A DNA stretch of 64,000 nucleotides from Thiorhodovibrio winogradskyi (GCF_036208045.1 NZ_CP121472.1:4661531-4725530); one strand, 5' to 3'. Positions 1 to 7,450 are shown, counted from the first letter of the stretch. The notes: generated by a model not told the origin, from the letters alone. A program made the numbers and translations.

Positions 1-517
1 CGCGGGTGCCAAAGCGCAGGTGATAGATTCCCGCTTTCTCGGTCTTTTGACAACTGCCAGATCGCAATTGTTTGACCAGTTGGCGCGGAAAGCGGGTGGC
101 GATGGCGTAGCAGCGGAAGTCCTCAGCCGGTAATAGCCGGTAGGCTTCCTTGGGCTCCTCCAGCGGTTGGTCTTTGCCTGACTGGCGCTTGCGCAGGGCG
201 CGCAGGGAGGCGACTTTGCGGTAGGTGACGGAATGACTCAGCAGTTCTTCGGCAAACCAGGCGCTGAAGGGCTCGTCGGCGGCTTTGAAGCTCAGCAGGT
301 TGTGCTTGGTCAGGTCTTCCAGTCCATCCGGGCAGTCGTCGGCGGGTCTGCTTGTTGCCTGCGGGGATTGCCCCTGTTCGATGATAAGCACATCCAGGCG
401 CTGGCTACGCAGGGCGAGTTCTTCTTCAGTGCTGACCTGATAGGGCAAACCGATCAGGGCATCGGCTAGGGCTTGGCCGAGAAGTTTGTGCCAGGGGATG
501 CGTTGGTCGCGATTCAT
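1..517 (-). CDS. Partial PD-(D/E)XK-like protein of unnamed family (N-terminal 172 residues)
   Basis: The gene enters the window from the left; only the N-terminal part is present, starting at ATG 517. It closely matches the intact 297-residue gene at 28033-28926, opening MNRDQRIPWHKLLGQALAD where that gene has MHRDQ. The order is a basic start, the segment RLDVLIIEQ, then DGLEDLTKHNLLSFKA. The Asp followed by an E/S-F-K motif resembles the core of PD-(D/E)XK nucleases, but the usual catalytic Glu is Ser here, so activity is uncertain. Fragments of the same family lie at 23846, 24091 and 35579. Function is unknown; a nuclease-like or recombination-linked role is inference. Confidence 0.75.
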   Translation of the reverse strand, partial: MNRDQRIPWHKLLGQALADALIGLPYQVSTEEELALRSQRLDVLIIEQGQSPQATSRPADDCPDGLEDLTKHNLLSFKAADEPFSAWFAEELLSHSVTYRKVASLRALRKRQSGKDQPLEEPKEAYRLLPAEDFRCYAIATRFPRQLVKQLRSGSCQKTEKAGIYHLRFGTR

Positions 518-862
518 GGCTGATAGCGGAACCTTAGAGTGTCAACAACACCAATTTCCTGAATCAAGAGTCGCGTTCGGCGTTGTATCACTTCAGCGAT
601 AAATTGGAACTGTGTTGTCAAGAAAAAACCGCCAATACCAAATCAAGCTAATTCGAGCCAGGCCCTAATTGTTACAAACAGCGATTTTCCTCTTGCATCG
701 CGGGACGGATCATATATGTCCCCACAAATTGCACAAAAATTAAAGCGACACTGGCCCCATAAATTTGCAGTGATGAGGCAGGGAAATTGAGTAAACTGTC
801 CCTGAAACTTGGACTGAAACTTGGAACAGCGGGTTTTCGTCACCGCGCCTGACTGCCATGCC
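518..862. other. Intergenic debris with short dispersed motifs
   Basis: No gene is supported here. The stretch carries a short motif reading AAATTAAAGCGACACTGGCC near 743 and an inverted copy of the GTAAACTGTCCC motif at 785-802. Both recur throughout the accessory regions and mark junctions between modules. Confidence 0.5.
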
Positions 863-1714
863 TCAATGGCGCTCCTCGGCGCCGAGCAAATCCTCAACAC
901 TGGTCGCATCGAAAATGCCATCAAGCCAGCGCTCAAGCTGTGCCTCGGGGGCGGAGGTGATGCGCTGCGTGGCCCAGGGTTGCAATGGGCCGAAGCGGCG
1001 GGTTAGTTGGCGGTGCAAGGTGTTGGCTTGGCCCTCCGCCTTACCATCTTTCTTGCCCTTGGCAAAGATTGACTGATACGCCTTCGTCTCTTCGATCGGT
1101 GTCACCAGATTCAACATCGTCCAAATCTCCTCTTCGCTTTTGTCTTTGTAGCGCTCGAAAAACCAAAACTCCAGGACATTCGACAGCGTCTCGCGGATGT
1201 CTTCCGCTAGCGGCGCTTGCTGGATGCTCTGCCACAGCGCCGGGGCGCGTTCGCTCAGTTCGGTATCGCTGTCCATCATCAGGGGCGCGAACACCACCAC
1301 AAAGGGGTTGTCCGGCTCGCGTTCGATCAACTGGCGTAGGAAGGTATCGAAGGCGACACACTGAATCGGCGAGCCTGGCGCATGCACCCAGCTTGGGTGC
1401 TGGGGGATGTCGGCGGCATGGAGAAACACGGCGATGCCCAAGACTTCCCGCTCCGGGTGTTCTTCCCCGTAAAGGCCGATTTTGCTGTTTAAATTGTAGA
1501 GCGCCTTGGCCGAGGGCTGGGCTTGGAATTCGACGACATAGGTCGGCCCGTCATGACCCTCGGGCGCGACTAACCCGTCGATCCGGCGTTCGATGTCTTT
1601 GAGGGTGAGCGAGCAGACGCTGTAGGGGCCTTGGAGTTCCATCCCTCCAGTGAGCACCCGGAAGGCTTCGGGGCCACTGCGCAAGAATAGGTAGATGGGG
1701 TGGTCGGTTTTCAT
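863..1714 (-). CDS. DUF2887-family PD-(D/E)XK-type (Rpn-like) protein
   Basis: A 283-residue protein. The start MKTDHPIYLFLRSGPEAF (ATG 1714) is chosen because the DUF2887 family begins with such a motif; the frame stays open further upstream without homology. The nuclease-like core is RRIDGLVAP followed by YVVEFQAQ at about residues 55-80, i.e. the D...E-x-Q signature seen in Rpn/YhgA-type PD-(D/E)XK proteins. A Lys/Gly/Glu-rich hinge (KGKKDGKAEGQA) precedes a C-terminal DUF4351-like helical tail. Relatives are annotated as recombination-promoting nucleases or putative transposases. A diverged paralogue lies at 37639-38571. The gene stands alone between repeats, with no obvious operon partner. 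Confidence 0.85.
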   Translation of the reverse strand: MKTDHPIYLFLRSGPEAFRVLTGGMELQGPYSVCSLTLKDIERRIDGLVAPEGHDGPTYVVEFQAQPSAKALYNLNSKIGLYGEEHPEREVLGIAVFLHAADIPQHPSWVHAPGSPIQCVAFDTFLRQLIEREPDNPFVVVFAPLMMDSDTELSERAPALWQSIQQAPLAEDIRETLSNVLEFWFFERYKDKSEEEIWTMLNLVTPIEETKAYQSIFAKGKKDGKAEGQANTLHRQLTRRFGPLQPWATQRITSAPEAQLERWLDGIFDATSVEDLLGAEERH

Positions 1715-1793
1715 CCGGCGCTGGTCGGGTGTTTCTCTGCAATCGATTGAAGGTCTCGCGTGCAGCATAGCAAAACTTGTCCAAACGAAATAA

Positions 1794-1955
1794 GCAGGCA
1801 ACGACGATTAGGAAGCCCGGGTGGTCATCGGCATTCACCTGCCCGACTTCGATCTGTTCAAAGAAGAGCATGGAGACAAAGATGACACCCTCCGGCGCTT
1901 CGACAGCTAGAATCACCAGCATGCCCGCAGCCTCGGGCACCTCATGAAGCTACCA
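1794..1955 (+). pseudogene. Fragment of an Rpn-family nuclease gene
   Basis: Translated on the plus strand this reads VVIGIHLPDFDLFKEEHGDK followed by a stretch matching the middle of the intact Rpn genes at 33595 and 36203 (IGIHLLDFDLFKEEPGDQ, then HQHSRSLGHIMEL). Two TAG stops interrupt the frame (after GNDD and after RRFDS). Neither end of the gene is present. It shows an Rpn gene once stood here in the opposite orientation to the surviving copies. Confidence 0.8.
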
Positions 1956-2205
1956 TCCGCGCAACGCTCCTTGGATACTGGCCACGCCCGCCCAGCCGAA
2001 AAAACCACTCCTGGTCAGCACAACCCCCGCTTTATCGGCCAAAAGCCCCCGTCGGTCCCTGGCACCCTGTTCAAGTTGCATGCCTTTGCTAAGCTTTCTA
2101 GGCGAAGGGATGTTTTTGGTGCTAGGCTGGTTAAGAACTTTTTTCAGGATTTTCAGGGAAAAGATCTGAACAGCGACCGGATGGTGAGGCCGTCCAAGAG
2201 AACAC
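1956..2205. other. Intergenic stretch with a dispersed repeat
   Basis: No gene was recognised. Positions about 2145-2200 (containing GAACAGCGACCGGAT) match, in opposite orientation, the region around 37495-37555, and match the 2873-2905 stretch more weakly, so this is part of a dispersed repeat. Confidence 0.5.
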
Positions 2206-2817
2206 TCACCACGCCTTGGGCACAAAGCGCGCGTCATTGCGAATCTCCATCGCGTTGCCAGACTGAGCGAGCACAAATAAGCCACTGCGATAAGCCTGTC
2301 GACCGACCTGATCCGGCACCACCATGCCGGCCACGGCGCCGAGAAGCTGATAACCGCTATACTGAGGAAAGCACCCCTTGAAAATCGCGAGCAGTTCAAG
2401 ATGGTCTTTCACATCATCGCCGCTCAGATGCGATTTGCACTCGACCGCAACCGCCACCTCGCGGTTGACGGCCAGCAGATCCACCTCGGCAATGACCTGC
2501 CCGTTGTCGTCATAGGCGGTCATGTTCGGCATCACCTGATGCACGGGCAACTGGCGCTCGCGCAATAGCCGCAACACGCCGGGACGTACCATCTCTTCGA
2601 CAAACTCACCCAGGCGATTTCCCTGTCGCCCCAGTGCCTTGTTCACTTCCTGAATCTGGCGATCCGTTTCCTTGGACATCTCCTGAAACTTGCGCTCAGA
2701 CTCCTTGGATATTTCCTGAATCAGGCGATCGGTTTCTTGGAACCTGAGACCCGTTTCCTTGAGCTGGCGGTCCGTCTCCCGAAACAGATTCAGGATTTCT
2801 TCGTAAGTCACAGACAT
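2206..2817 (-). CDS. Coiled-coil PD-(D/E)XK protein (DUF3782-like)
   Basis: A 203-residue protein with a long N-terminal coiled coil (about residues 5-70, repeated ETDR and KESERKFQE units) and a C-terminal nuclease-like domain. The core motif EVDLLAVNREVAVAVECKS gives Asp followed by E-C-K, the canonical D...ExK arrangement. The Lys is intact, unlike in the DUF3782-like copies at 5879 and 9890. This organisation is typical of the DUF3782 family, whose function is unknown. The start ATG 2817 lies just after GTAAGTCACAGAC on the coding strand's upstream side. No partner gene is adjacent. Confidence 0.8.
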   Translation of the reverse strand: MSVTYEEILNLFRETDRQLKETGLRFQETDRLIQEISKESERKFQEMSKETDRQIQEVNKALGRQGNRLGEFVEEMVRPGVLRLLRERQLPVHQVMPNMTAYDDNGQVIAEVDLLAVNREVAVAVECKSHLSGDDVKDHLELLAIFKGCFPQYSGYQLLGAVAGMVVPDQVGRQAYRSGLFVLAQSGNAMEIRNDARFVPKAW

Positions 2818-2869
2818 GGCGAAATGCTCCGCAATCGATTGAAGATCTTGCGTGTAGTATCAACGACAA

Positions 2870-3095
2870 TGACTGAACAGCGACCGGATCGCGAGCCAAG
2901 CCTGAGGCACGTCAGCGCATGGCTTGAGCGAGCCGCCTGGCATCCATTCCGCACGGAGTCAGCATCAGGGGGATGTTGCCGTTGCCGAGGGAGCAGGCTT
3001 GTTGGGAACTGGATGTTTGAGCGTTCATGGTGTGAATAGGTATCGGTATAGGCAGTGGCGGGATGCGGGGAATCCATGAACGTAAATATTAATTC
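2870..3095 (+). repeat. Dispersed repeat of about 225 bp, copy 1
   Basis: This stretch matches, in reverse orientation, 37322-37555 (shared elements: GAACAGCGACCGGAT, GCAGGCTTGTTGGGAACTGG, GGTATCGGTATAGGCAGTGG, AATCCATGAACGTAAATA). The right half also matches 11450-11555. No coding capacity is supported. Confidence 0.75.
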
Positions 3096-3136
3096 GAACC
3101 AGACCCCTTTGATTCTCTTTAATTACTGAACACCAG

Positions 3137-3427
3137 CTACGCATGTATCGCCGAGAGCGCTTCAGGGTTGGCCTCGACGATCTTGAGCAAAGCCCGGGCA
3201 GGACCTGCCGGACGAACTCGGTGCTGCTCCCAGTTCTGCAGCGTCTTGGGCTTGACGCCGATCAGATAGGCAAAACGGCTCTGCGACAGCCCGGTGCGCT
3301 CGCGGATCGCCTTGACGTCGGGATCGGGAAATTCCAGGACGCGCAAGCCAGCCACCTTCTCGCCACGCATATGGCGGCCCATGTCACGCACACTGTCCAG
3401 CAACTCGTCGAACTGTTTGTCATTCAT
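3137..3427 (-). CDS. NadS/HigA-type helix-turn-helix antitoxin
   Basis: A 96-residue protein with the conserved N-terminus MNDKQFDELLDSVRDMG and a Cro/C1-type helix-turn-helix at about residues 37-80 (IRERTGLSQSRFAYLIGVKP, then TLQNWEQHRVRPAGPARALL). The NWEQ-R-P-GPARALL signature is typical of NadS-like antitoxins that follow RelE/HigB-type toxins. Its ATG overlaps the stop of a toxin remnant just upstream (ATGAATGA), the usual toxin-first arrangement. Because the toxin is truncated, this antitoxin is now an orphan. It would be expected to repress its own promoter; no operator was identified. Confidence 0.87.
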   Translation of the reverse strand: MNDKQFDELLDSVRDMGRHMRGEKVAGLRVLEFPDPDVKAIRERTGLSQSRFAYLIGVKPKTLQNWEQHRVRPAGPARALLKIVEANPEALSAIHA

Positions 3428-3528
3428 CTCGAATCTCCGCTTGCATCACATCAGACAACCGCCGCAACTGATCCTGTGTCAGGTCGGCAGCGACATTCTT
3501 CGCGTAGGCATAGAGCAAGTAGGCACCG
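3420..3528 (-). pseudogene. C-terminal remnant of a RelE/HigB-type toxin
   Basis: Reading towards the antitoxin gives GAYLLYAYAKNVAADLTQDQ followed by LRRLSDVMQAEIRDE and a TGA that overlaps the antitoxin start. LLYAYAKN-DLT-Q-LR is the C-terminal signature of the RelE-type toxins paired with NadS antitoxins. The N-terminal two thirds of the toxin are missing, so the protein cannot be functional. Confidence 0.8.
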
Positions 3529-3579
3529 CTCCTTGCTCACTCAGTGGTCTTTGATTCCACCTACTGTCACCGAAATTCC

Positions 3580-3843
3580 TTAATTACTCATTGTGGCATT
3601 TCGATGAGTCGAATACTGAGTAACCAAGGATTTTGCTACAGCGTCTATAAGAAAAACGGGTGAAAAGCAGTCGGCAGGATACAGATAATCCTCTCCTTCC
3701 TCATCAATAACGCGAATTTCTTGATGCTTCTCCGCCTCTTCATCAGGTAACGATTGATATATTTTCCACCTTTCGAGAGACTCTTCGTTTCCCCGATTAT
3801 CAACGCAGACAACAAGCCATTTTCCGTCAAAATGATCGATCAT
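3580..3843 (-). CDS. Conserved small protein, second gene of a two-gene unit
   Basis: About 87 residues. The sequence around SLERWKIYQSLPDEEAEKH then EIRVIDEEGEDYLYPADCF matches a widespread small protein family of unknown function whose members usually read RVIDESGEDYLYP. Three starts in a row are possible (GTG 3849, ATG 3846, ATG 3843); the last has the best spacing from the GAGGGG ribosome site and is used here. It follows the gene at 3853-4086 with almost no gap, so the two are probably co-transcribed. Such pairs often behave like toxin-antitoxin modules, but that is inference. Confidence 0.7.
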   Translation of the reverse strand: MIDHFDGKWLVVCVDNRGNEESLERWKIYQSLPDEEAEKHQEIRVIDEEGEDYLYPADCFSPVFLIDAVAKSLVTQYSTHRNATMSN

Positions 3844-3852
3844 CATCACCCC

Positions 3853-4086
3853 TCATAAATAATGCTTAACTTTAATATGCTTCTTTCCAATACCATGCGC
3901 TTCAAACCAAAGAATTTCACATAATCGAACTGAATTATCGGAAAGTCGAACTTCGGCAATACCTTTCATTTTTCTCCAATTACCACGCCCATGGAGTTTT
4001 TGAAGTTTCTTTCTAATTTTTACCGAGGAGCCTTTTGCAATGACTTCGATATTTTGAATGGCGCCTACTATTTCTCTGATTTGCAT
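3853..4086 (-). CDS. Conserved small protein, first gene of a two-gene unit
   Basis: A 77-residue basic protein (many Lys/Arg in residues 15-45) ending CEILWFEAHGIGKKHIKVKH plus YL. The C-terminal W-EAHGIG-K--K-K motif is shared with a conserved family of small proteins of unknown function found upstream of genes like the one at 3580. The A+T content is higher than in neighbouring genes, which suggests transfer. Function is not known; the basic character and pairing would fit a small TA-like module, but nothing proves this. Confidence 0.7.
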   Translation of the reverse strand: MQIREIVGAIQNIEVIAKGSSVKIRKKLQKLHGRGNWRKMKGIAEVRLSDNSVRLCEILWFEAHGIGKKHIKVKHYL

Positions 4087-4313
4087 GATAATTGATACGG
4101 CAACTCCTTTTAGCCCTGCGAATTAAATCGAACCTGGCCCAATTTGCCTATTTTCGTTCTAAATTTGTGCGCGAAATAACTCAATCCAGACCGCTTTTTT
4201 CCGCACTTTTTTCTGTCCCCGGAACTCAGAGGCGCGAGCCCCGGGGGCTGGATAGTGGGGGCCGCGGTCAGGAGGGATCAGTGTGAGGAGTTAAGCATAT
4301 TGTCCCTTGAATT
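4087..4313 (-). repeat. Dispersed repeat block, duplicated at 7217-7446
   Basis: This segment is nearly identical to 7217-7446. On the minus strand it contains the 16-nt core CACTGATCCCTCCTGA (4268-4283 complement) and the GC-rich block seen upstream of the genes at 28033 and 35579. The apparent short reading frame on the plus strand is repeat sequence, not a gene. Confidence 0.8.
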
Positions 4314-4354
4314 CAGGTAGCGCGCCTCGCTTGAGCCGGGTTGGTTGGGCGGCT

Positions 4355-4924
4355 TCAGTCCCGTGCCGGCACATCCTCGAAGATTTCCGCCATTGGCAGC
4401 TCCAACTCCAGGCACTCGAACCGGCAGGCGGTGGTCTTGTGGCAGTCTTGCAGCCGCCAGTCGCCCTGATCATGGCGGCGGAAGTGTTCCAGCCGGCGTG
4501 CTTCGATGTCCACCATTACGTACTCGCGCAAACTAGGCAGCAGTCGGTAAGCGGCCGCTTTGGCCCCGCGGTCAAACGCCGAGGTACCCGCCGACAGCAC
4601 CTCAATGATCAGCCGCGGGTATTGCAAAAAAAGCTCGGCGGCATGATCGCGCGCATCGCAGGACACCATGACATCCGGATAAAAGAACGCCTCCGCGGCG
4701 GCGACCCGGAGTTTCATGTCCGACACATAGGTTCGACAGGAGCTGCCGCGCAGGCGGTGTTTGAGCGCAGACGCCAGATTCAGTGTGACCAACACATGAT
4801 CCTGGCGCGCACCAACCATGGCGAAGGCCTCGCCGCGATAAAACTCATGCTTGTCGGCTTGGTCTTGTTCCCAAGCAAGATAGGCTTCAGCATCGAAGGG
4901 CAGTTGTTCGGCAAGTGCTGACAT
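4355..4924 (-). CDS. Uma2-family PD-(D/E)XK protein
   Basis: A 189-residue protein starting MSALAEQLPFDAEAYLAWEQ (ATG 4924). Family features are all visible: KHEFYRGEAFAM near residue 28, the long helix before SDMKLRVA, FFYPDVMVSCDARDHA (metal-binding Asp), LIIEVLSAGTSAFDRG (catalytic Glu) and KAAAYRLLPSLREYVMVD. The family is predicted to be a nuclease and is expanded in cyanobacteria and purple bacteria, with unknown role. A near twin lies at 42060-42629 with the same upstream leader. The last bases of the gene run into a dispersed repeat. Confidence 0.88.
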   Translation of the reverse strand: MSALAEQLPFDAEAYLAWEQDQADKHEFYRGEAFAMVGARQDHVLVTLNLASALKHRLRGSSCRTYVSDMKLRVAAAEAFFYPDVMVSCDARDHAAELFLQYPRLIIEVLSAGTSAFDRGAKAAAYRLLPSLREYVMVDIEARRLEHFRRHDQGDWRLQDCHKTTACRFECLELELPMAEIFEDVPARD

Positions 4925-4954
4925 GGGCAAGTTCCTGATGAATTGCAACTAAAA

Positions 4955-5013
4955 TTTCTTGCATGAAAGCATAGCAAACCCCCCGCCCCAAGGCGTTGGG
5001 AGCGGGGTTGGAA
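4955..5013 (-). terminator. Terminator-like hairpin in the Uma2 leader
   Basis: On the minus strand a strong stem (CCCCGC...GCGGGG with an inner CCCAA/TTGGG) is followed by GGGTTTGCTATGC, about 50 nt before the Uma2 start. The same hairpin and leader precede the second Uma2 gene (41979-42010), where the T run is longer. A third copy at 8950-9012 has lost its gene. It may insulate or attenuate Uma2 expression; that is inference. Confidence 0.6.
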
Positions 5014-5018
5014 ATCAA

Positions 5019-5152
5019 CATTAAGGAATCGCAGCGCAGAGCGAGGCGCAATTGGCAAGCATCGGTAATCTGGGTCGGCTCGAAGAGCTGGCCGATGACT
5101 GCGTGCTTTGTGCCGACGCCGAAGCCTGGCTAGCGAAGTTGCGCGCTGCGAC
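5019..5152 (+). pseudogene. Possible C-terminal remnant of a DUF4351-type protein
   Basis: A reading frame ending at TGA 5150 gives QLASIGNLGRLEELADDC followed by ADAEAWLAKLRAATEL. The LEELAD...ADAEAWL pattern resembles the C-terminal tails of Rpn/DUF4351-type proteins. It has no start and is repeated at about 9012-9142. The assignment is tentative. Confidence 0.3.
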
Positions 5153-5309
5153 CGAGTTGTGATCCGGGAATCGAAGGTGCCAGGGGAATCAAAGGTGCCG
5201 CAGTTAGCCGCGCCATCGGTATCGCTCAATTCAAGCCCCAGCCAGCCGTCTTTCGAGATGGCCGCAGGCTTCAAATTCACCCGGTTATGCCCCCCGGCAA
5301 GCCGAGTTT

Positions 5310-5738
5310 CTAAATCCGCAACAGAAACGGCAACGCAACGATCACCAGGCCAATACCGCTGCTGATCAAGGCGACCAGCGCGATGAACTGGTGATCATGG
5401 CGCTTGAGCATGGTGTCGAAACGCTTGTCCATCTGCTCAAAGCGCTTATCAACTTGTTCAAAGCGCTTATCAACTTGCTCAAAGCGTTTGTCCACTTGCT
5501 CAAAACGCTTATCCATGTCCTCGCGCATTTCCTCAAAGCGCTTGTCGACCCGCTCGAAGCCTTCCCGCATCAACTCGCGCTGGTGCTTCAGCTCCTCTTC
5601 CACCCGTACCATCCGCTCGCGCAGTTCGATCTCATAGACAACCGGTGGCTTGCCGAGACTCTGCTCGGCCAACCAGAGGCTGATGTTGTCCTTGACGAAC
5701 TCGCCAATGCGCTGAAAATCTTCCTGAGCCAGGGCCAT
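5310..5738 (-). CDS. Membrane-anchored coiled-coil protein with DKRFEQ heptad repeats, copy 1
   Basis: A 142-residue protein. The start MALAQEDFQRIGEFVKDNIS (ATG 5738) follows a GGGAGGCAAG ribosome site. An N-terminal helical region (about 1-55) leads to a coiled coil built from 7-residue units of type DKRFEQV/M (six DKRF units), encoded by 21-bp tandem DNA repeats. The C-terminus is one membrane helix (FIALVALISSGIGLVIVALP) ending FLLRI. The layout is like short tail-anchored coiled-coil proteins of the DUF1640 kind, but the family is not certain. It is transcribed away from the DUF3782-like gene at 5879 across a 140-bp spacer. The same pair recurs at 9300/9890 and 40945/40450. Confidence 0.85.
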   Translation of the reverse strand: MALAQEDFQRIGEFVKDNISLWLAEQSLGKPPVVYEIELRERMVRVEEELKHQRELMREGFERVDKRFEEMREDMDKRFEQVDKRFEQVDKRFEQVDKRFEQMDKRFDTMLKRHDHQFIALVALISSGIGLVIVALPFLLRI

Positions 5739-5786
5739 GTGCTTGCCTCCCGTGTTGCCAGTGACTACTGTTGCGCGCTGCACTGA

Positions 5787-5813
5787 ATTTTAGCCCATTC
5801 AGTCTCTGGACAA
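5787..5813 (-). promoter_or_regulatory. Candidate promoter for the coiled-coil gene
   Basis: On the minus strand TTGTCC (5813-5808) and TAAAAT (5792-5787) are 15 nt apart, about 50 bases before the start. This block (TTGTCCAGAGACTGAATGGG) is conserved upstream of all four copies of the gene; the copies at 40945 and 42821 have TAATAT as the -10 box. Spacing is a little short, so this is a guess. Confidence 0.35.
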
Positions 5814-5878
5814 TACAAACCGATCAGCGGCATGCTGTCTCTGAACAACGATGGATGGAAATCGAGGGCCGAACAGCC

Positions 5879-6532
5879 ATGATGATCGAACCCAACACCG
5901 AACTCACCCCGGTCATGCGTCAGCAAGTCATGGCCATGATCGACAAGCGCGTGACCGAAACCCCCGTCACACACGAGGATTTCACCGAGCTGAAAGCCGT
6001 CGTGGCTGAACTCGCCCGCGCCCAACAGCGCACCGAGTCCCGAATCGAGGACCTCGCCCGCGCCCAACAGCGCACCGAGTCCCGAATCGAGGACCTCGCC
6101 CGCGCCCAACAGCACACCGAGTCCCGAGTCGAGGAACTCGCCCACCAGATGTCCGCGGGCTTCAAACAGCTAGGCGACCAGATCGCCGCGCTTGGCGGGC
6201 GCTGGGGCATCTACAACGAAGGCACCTTTCGTGCCACCATTCATGCCGTGCTCACCAAAATCGACGGCATCGAGGTGCGCGAAGGCTACTATGGCGACCG
6301 TCAGGTCGATATCATCATCCGCAACGGCGAACATATCCTGCTCGAAATCACCTCGCGCATGCACGCCAAAGACATCGAGCGGCTCTACCAGAGCGCCGAC
6401 GACTACCGCGCGCGCGAAGGCGTCGAGCCCCAACTCATGGTCGCCACCAGCTACATCGCCCCCAAACTCATGCAGCGCATCATGGGCCTGGAACGCAAAA
6501 TCGACATCTTCTCCTACGACGGCGACGAATAA
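5879..6532 (+). CDS. DUF3782-like PD-(D/E)XK protein with 14-residue repeats, copy 1
   Basis: A 217-residue protein from ATG 5879 ([20 protein letters not shown]). A central coiled coil is made of three 14-residue units of type [14 protein letters not shown] (about residues 43-85), coded by 42-bp DNA repeats. The C-terminal domain has the nuclease-like core [20 protein letters not shown], i.e. Asp then E-I-T, where the usual catalytic Lys is Thr. It ends [10 protein letters not shown]. The missing Lys suggests weakened or absent cleavage, or binding only. Its divergent partner is the coiled-coil membrane protein at 5310. Upstream in-frame codons continue to 5771 but lack a ribosome site. Confidence 0.83.
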   Translation: MMIEPNTELTPVMRQQVMAMIDKRVTETPVTHEDFTELKAVVAELARAQQRTESRIEDLARAQQRTESRIEDLARAQQHTESRVEELAHQMSAGFKQLGDQIAALGGRWGIYNEGTFRATIHAVLTKIDGIEVREGYYGDRQVDIIIRNGEHILLEITSRMHAKDIERLYQSADDYRAREGVEPQLMVATSYIAPKLMQRIMGLERKIDIFSYDGDE

Positions 6533-6570
6533 GTCACCTCACCCGGTTATCGCCCCGGCAAGCCGAGTTT

Positions 6571-6684
6571 CTAAATCCGCAACAGAAACGGCAACGCAAC
6601 GATCACCAGGCCAATACCGCTGCTGATCAAGGCGACCAGCGCGATGAACTGATGATAATGGCGCTAGAGCATGGTATCGAGCAC
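6571..6684 (-). pseudogene. C-terminal fragment of the coiled-coil membrane gene
   Basis: On the minus strand this reads VLDTML, a TAG stop, then RHYHQFIALVALISSG and the same membrane helix and FLLRI end as the intact copies. Only the last third of the gene is present, so the module once had another copy here. The same fragment occurs at 10540-10653. Confidence 0.85.
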
Positions 6685-6689
6685 CGAAT

Positions 6690-7216
6690 GGCCAAGCCGC
6701 GCTCAGTGTCGCCCAAGCAACCGCTGAACCGATGAAAGGTCAAGCGATCCGACCAGTCATCAAGAAAAATCGACCGCTCATCGTGATCCTGCCCGGCTCG
6801 TCGCCAGACAACCCCGTTGATCCGCGAATCCCTGGACGCAGCGAGGTCCTCTGCTAAGCTCAAAGAAAGCATCGAGGCACATCAAGGGCACCAGCCTTAG
6901 CCGGTGGCGGCTTGACGGATTCACAATGGCGGTCGACTCGGCGAACCAGTTCAGACTTCGGCAAACAGGAACTGCAAGGGCACCGCTGATTGCCGCGCAA
7001 TGAGAGGAAGTCGCCGTTGAGAGGGGCTGTGGTATGACAGCTATTGCAATCAGTGACAAACGGCAGCGTGCTTCGTGATTCGGGGTGTTGAGTTATGCGT
7101 GACAAGCGAATGACGGTTTTTTTTTGGGATGGTTGGATAGAACTATTTGGTCCTTTTGATTATTTTTTTATTAAGGGGGCGCAGCAAGGGAATACAGTAA
7201 ACTGTCCCCGTAATTC
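6690..7216. other. Unassigned part of the duplicated segment
   Basis: No gene is convincingly supported. Several short open frames occur in both copies of the duplication (here and 10660-11184), but none has a recognisable motif or ribosome site. The stretch ends with a GTAAACTGTCCCC motif at 7192-7209. Confidence 0.45.
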
Positions 7217-7446
7217 CATGATAATTGATACGGCAACTCCTTTTAGCCCTGCGAATTAAATCGAACCTGGCCCAATTTGCCTATTTTCGTTCTAAATTTG
7301 TGCGCGAAACAACTCAATCCAGACCGCTTTTTTCCGCACTTTTTTCCGTCCCCGGAACTCAGAGGCGCGAGCCCGGGGGCTGGATAGTGGGGGCCGCGGT
7401 CAGGAGGGATCAGTGTGAGGAGTTAAGTATACTGTCCCTTGAATTC
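7217..7446 (-). repeat. Dispersed repeat block, second copy of 4087-4313
   Basis: Nearly identical to 4087-4313, again with the CACTGATCCCTCCTGA core on the minus strand (7400-7415 complement). It directly follows the 2.26-kb duplication and abuts the end of the antitoxin gene at 7451. Confidence 0.8.
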
Positions 7447-7450
7447 CTGC

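Larger units (their letters stand above)
4959..7217. repeat. Large direct duplication, copy 1 (about 2.26 kb)
   Basis: This segment is nearly identical to 8950-11184. It carries the coiled-coil gene, the DUF3782-like gene, a coiled-coil gene fragment and about 500 bp of unassigned sequence. The copies differ mainly in the number of internal coding repeats and a few substitutions. Confidence 0.92.

Noticed and set aside
4092-4286. Short frame present here and at 7225-7461
   Set aside because: Both lie in dispersed repeat DNA and differ in their ends; no protein family signal.
5404-5637. 21-bp tandem repeats resembling a CRISPR-like array
   Set aside because: The repeats are contiguous, have no spacers and encode DKRFEQ heptads in frame.
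6733-6858. Short frame MKGQAIRPVIKKNRPLIVIL on the plus strand
   Set aside because: Only about 41 codons, no ribosome site and no recognised family; it is within an unassigned duplicated stretch.
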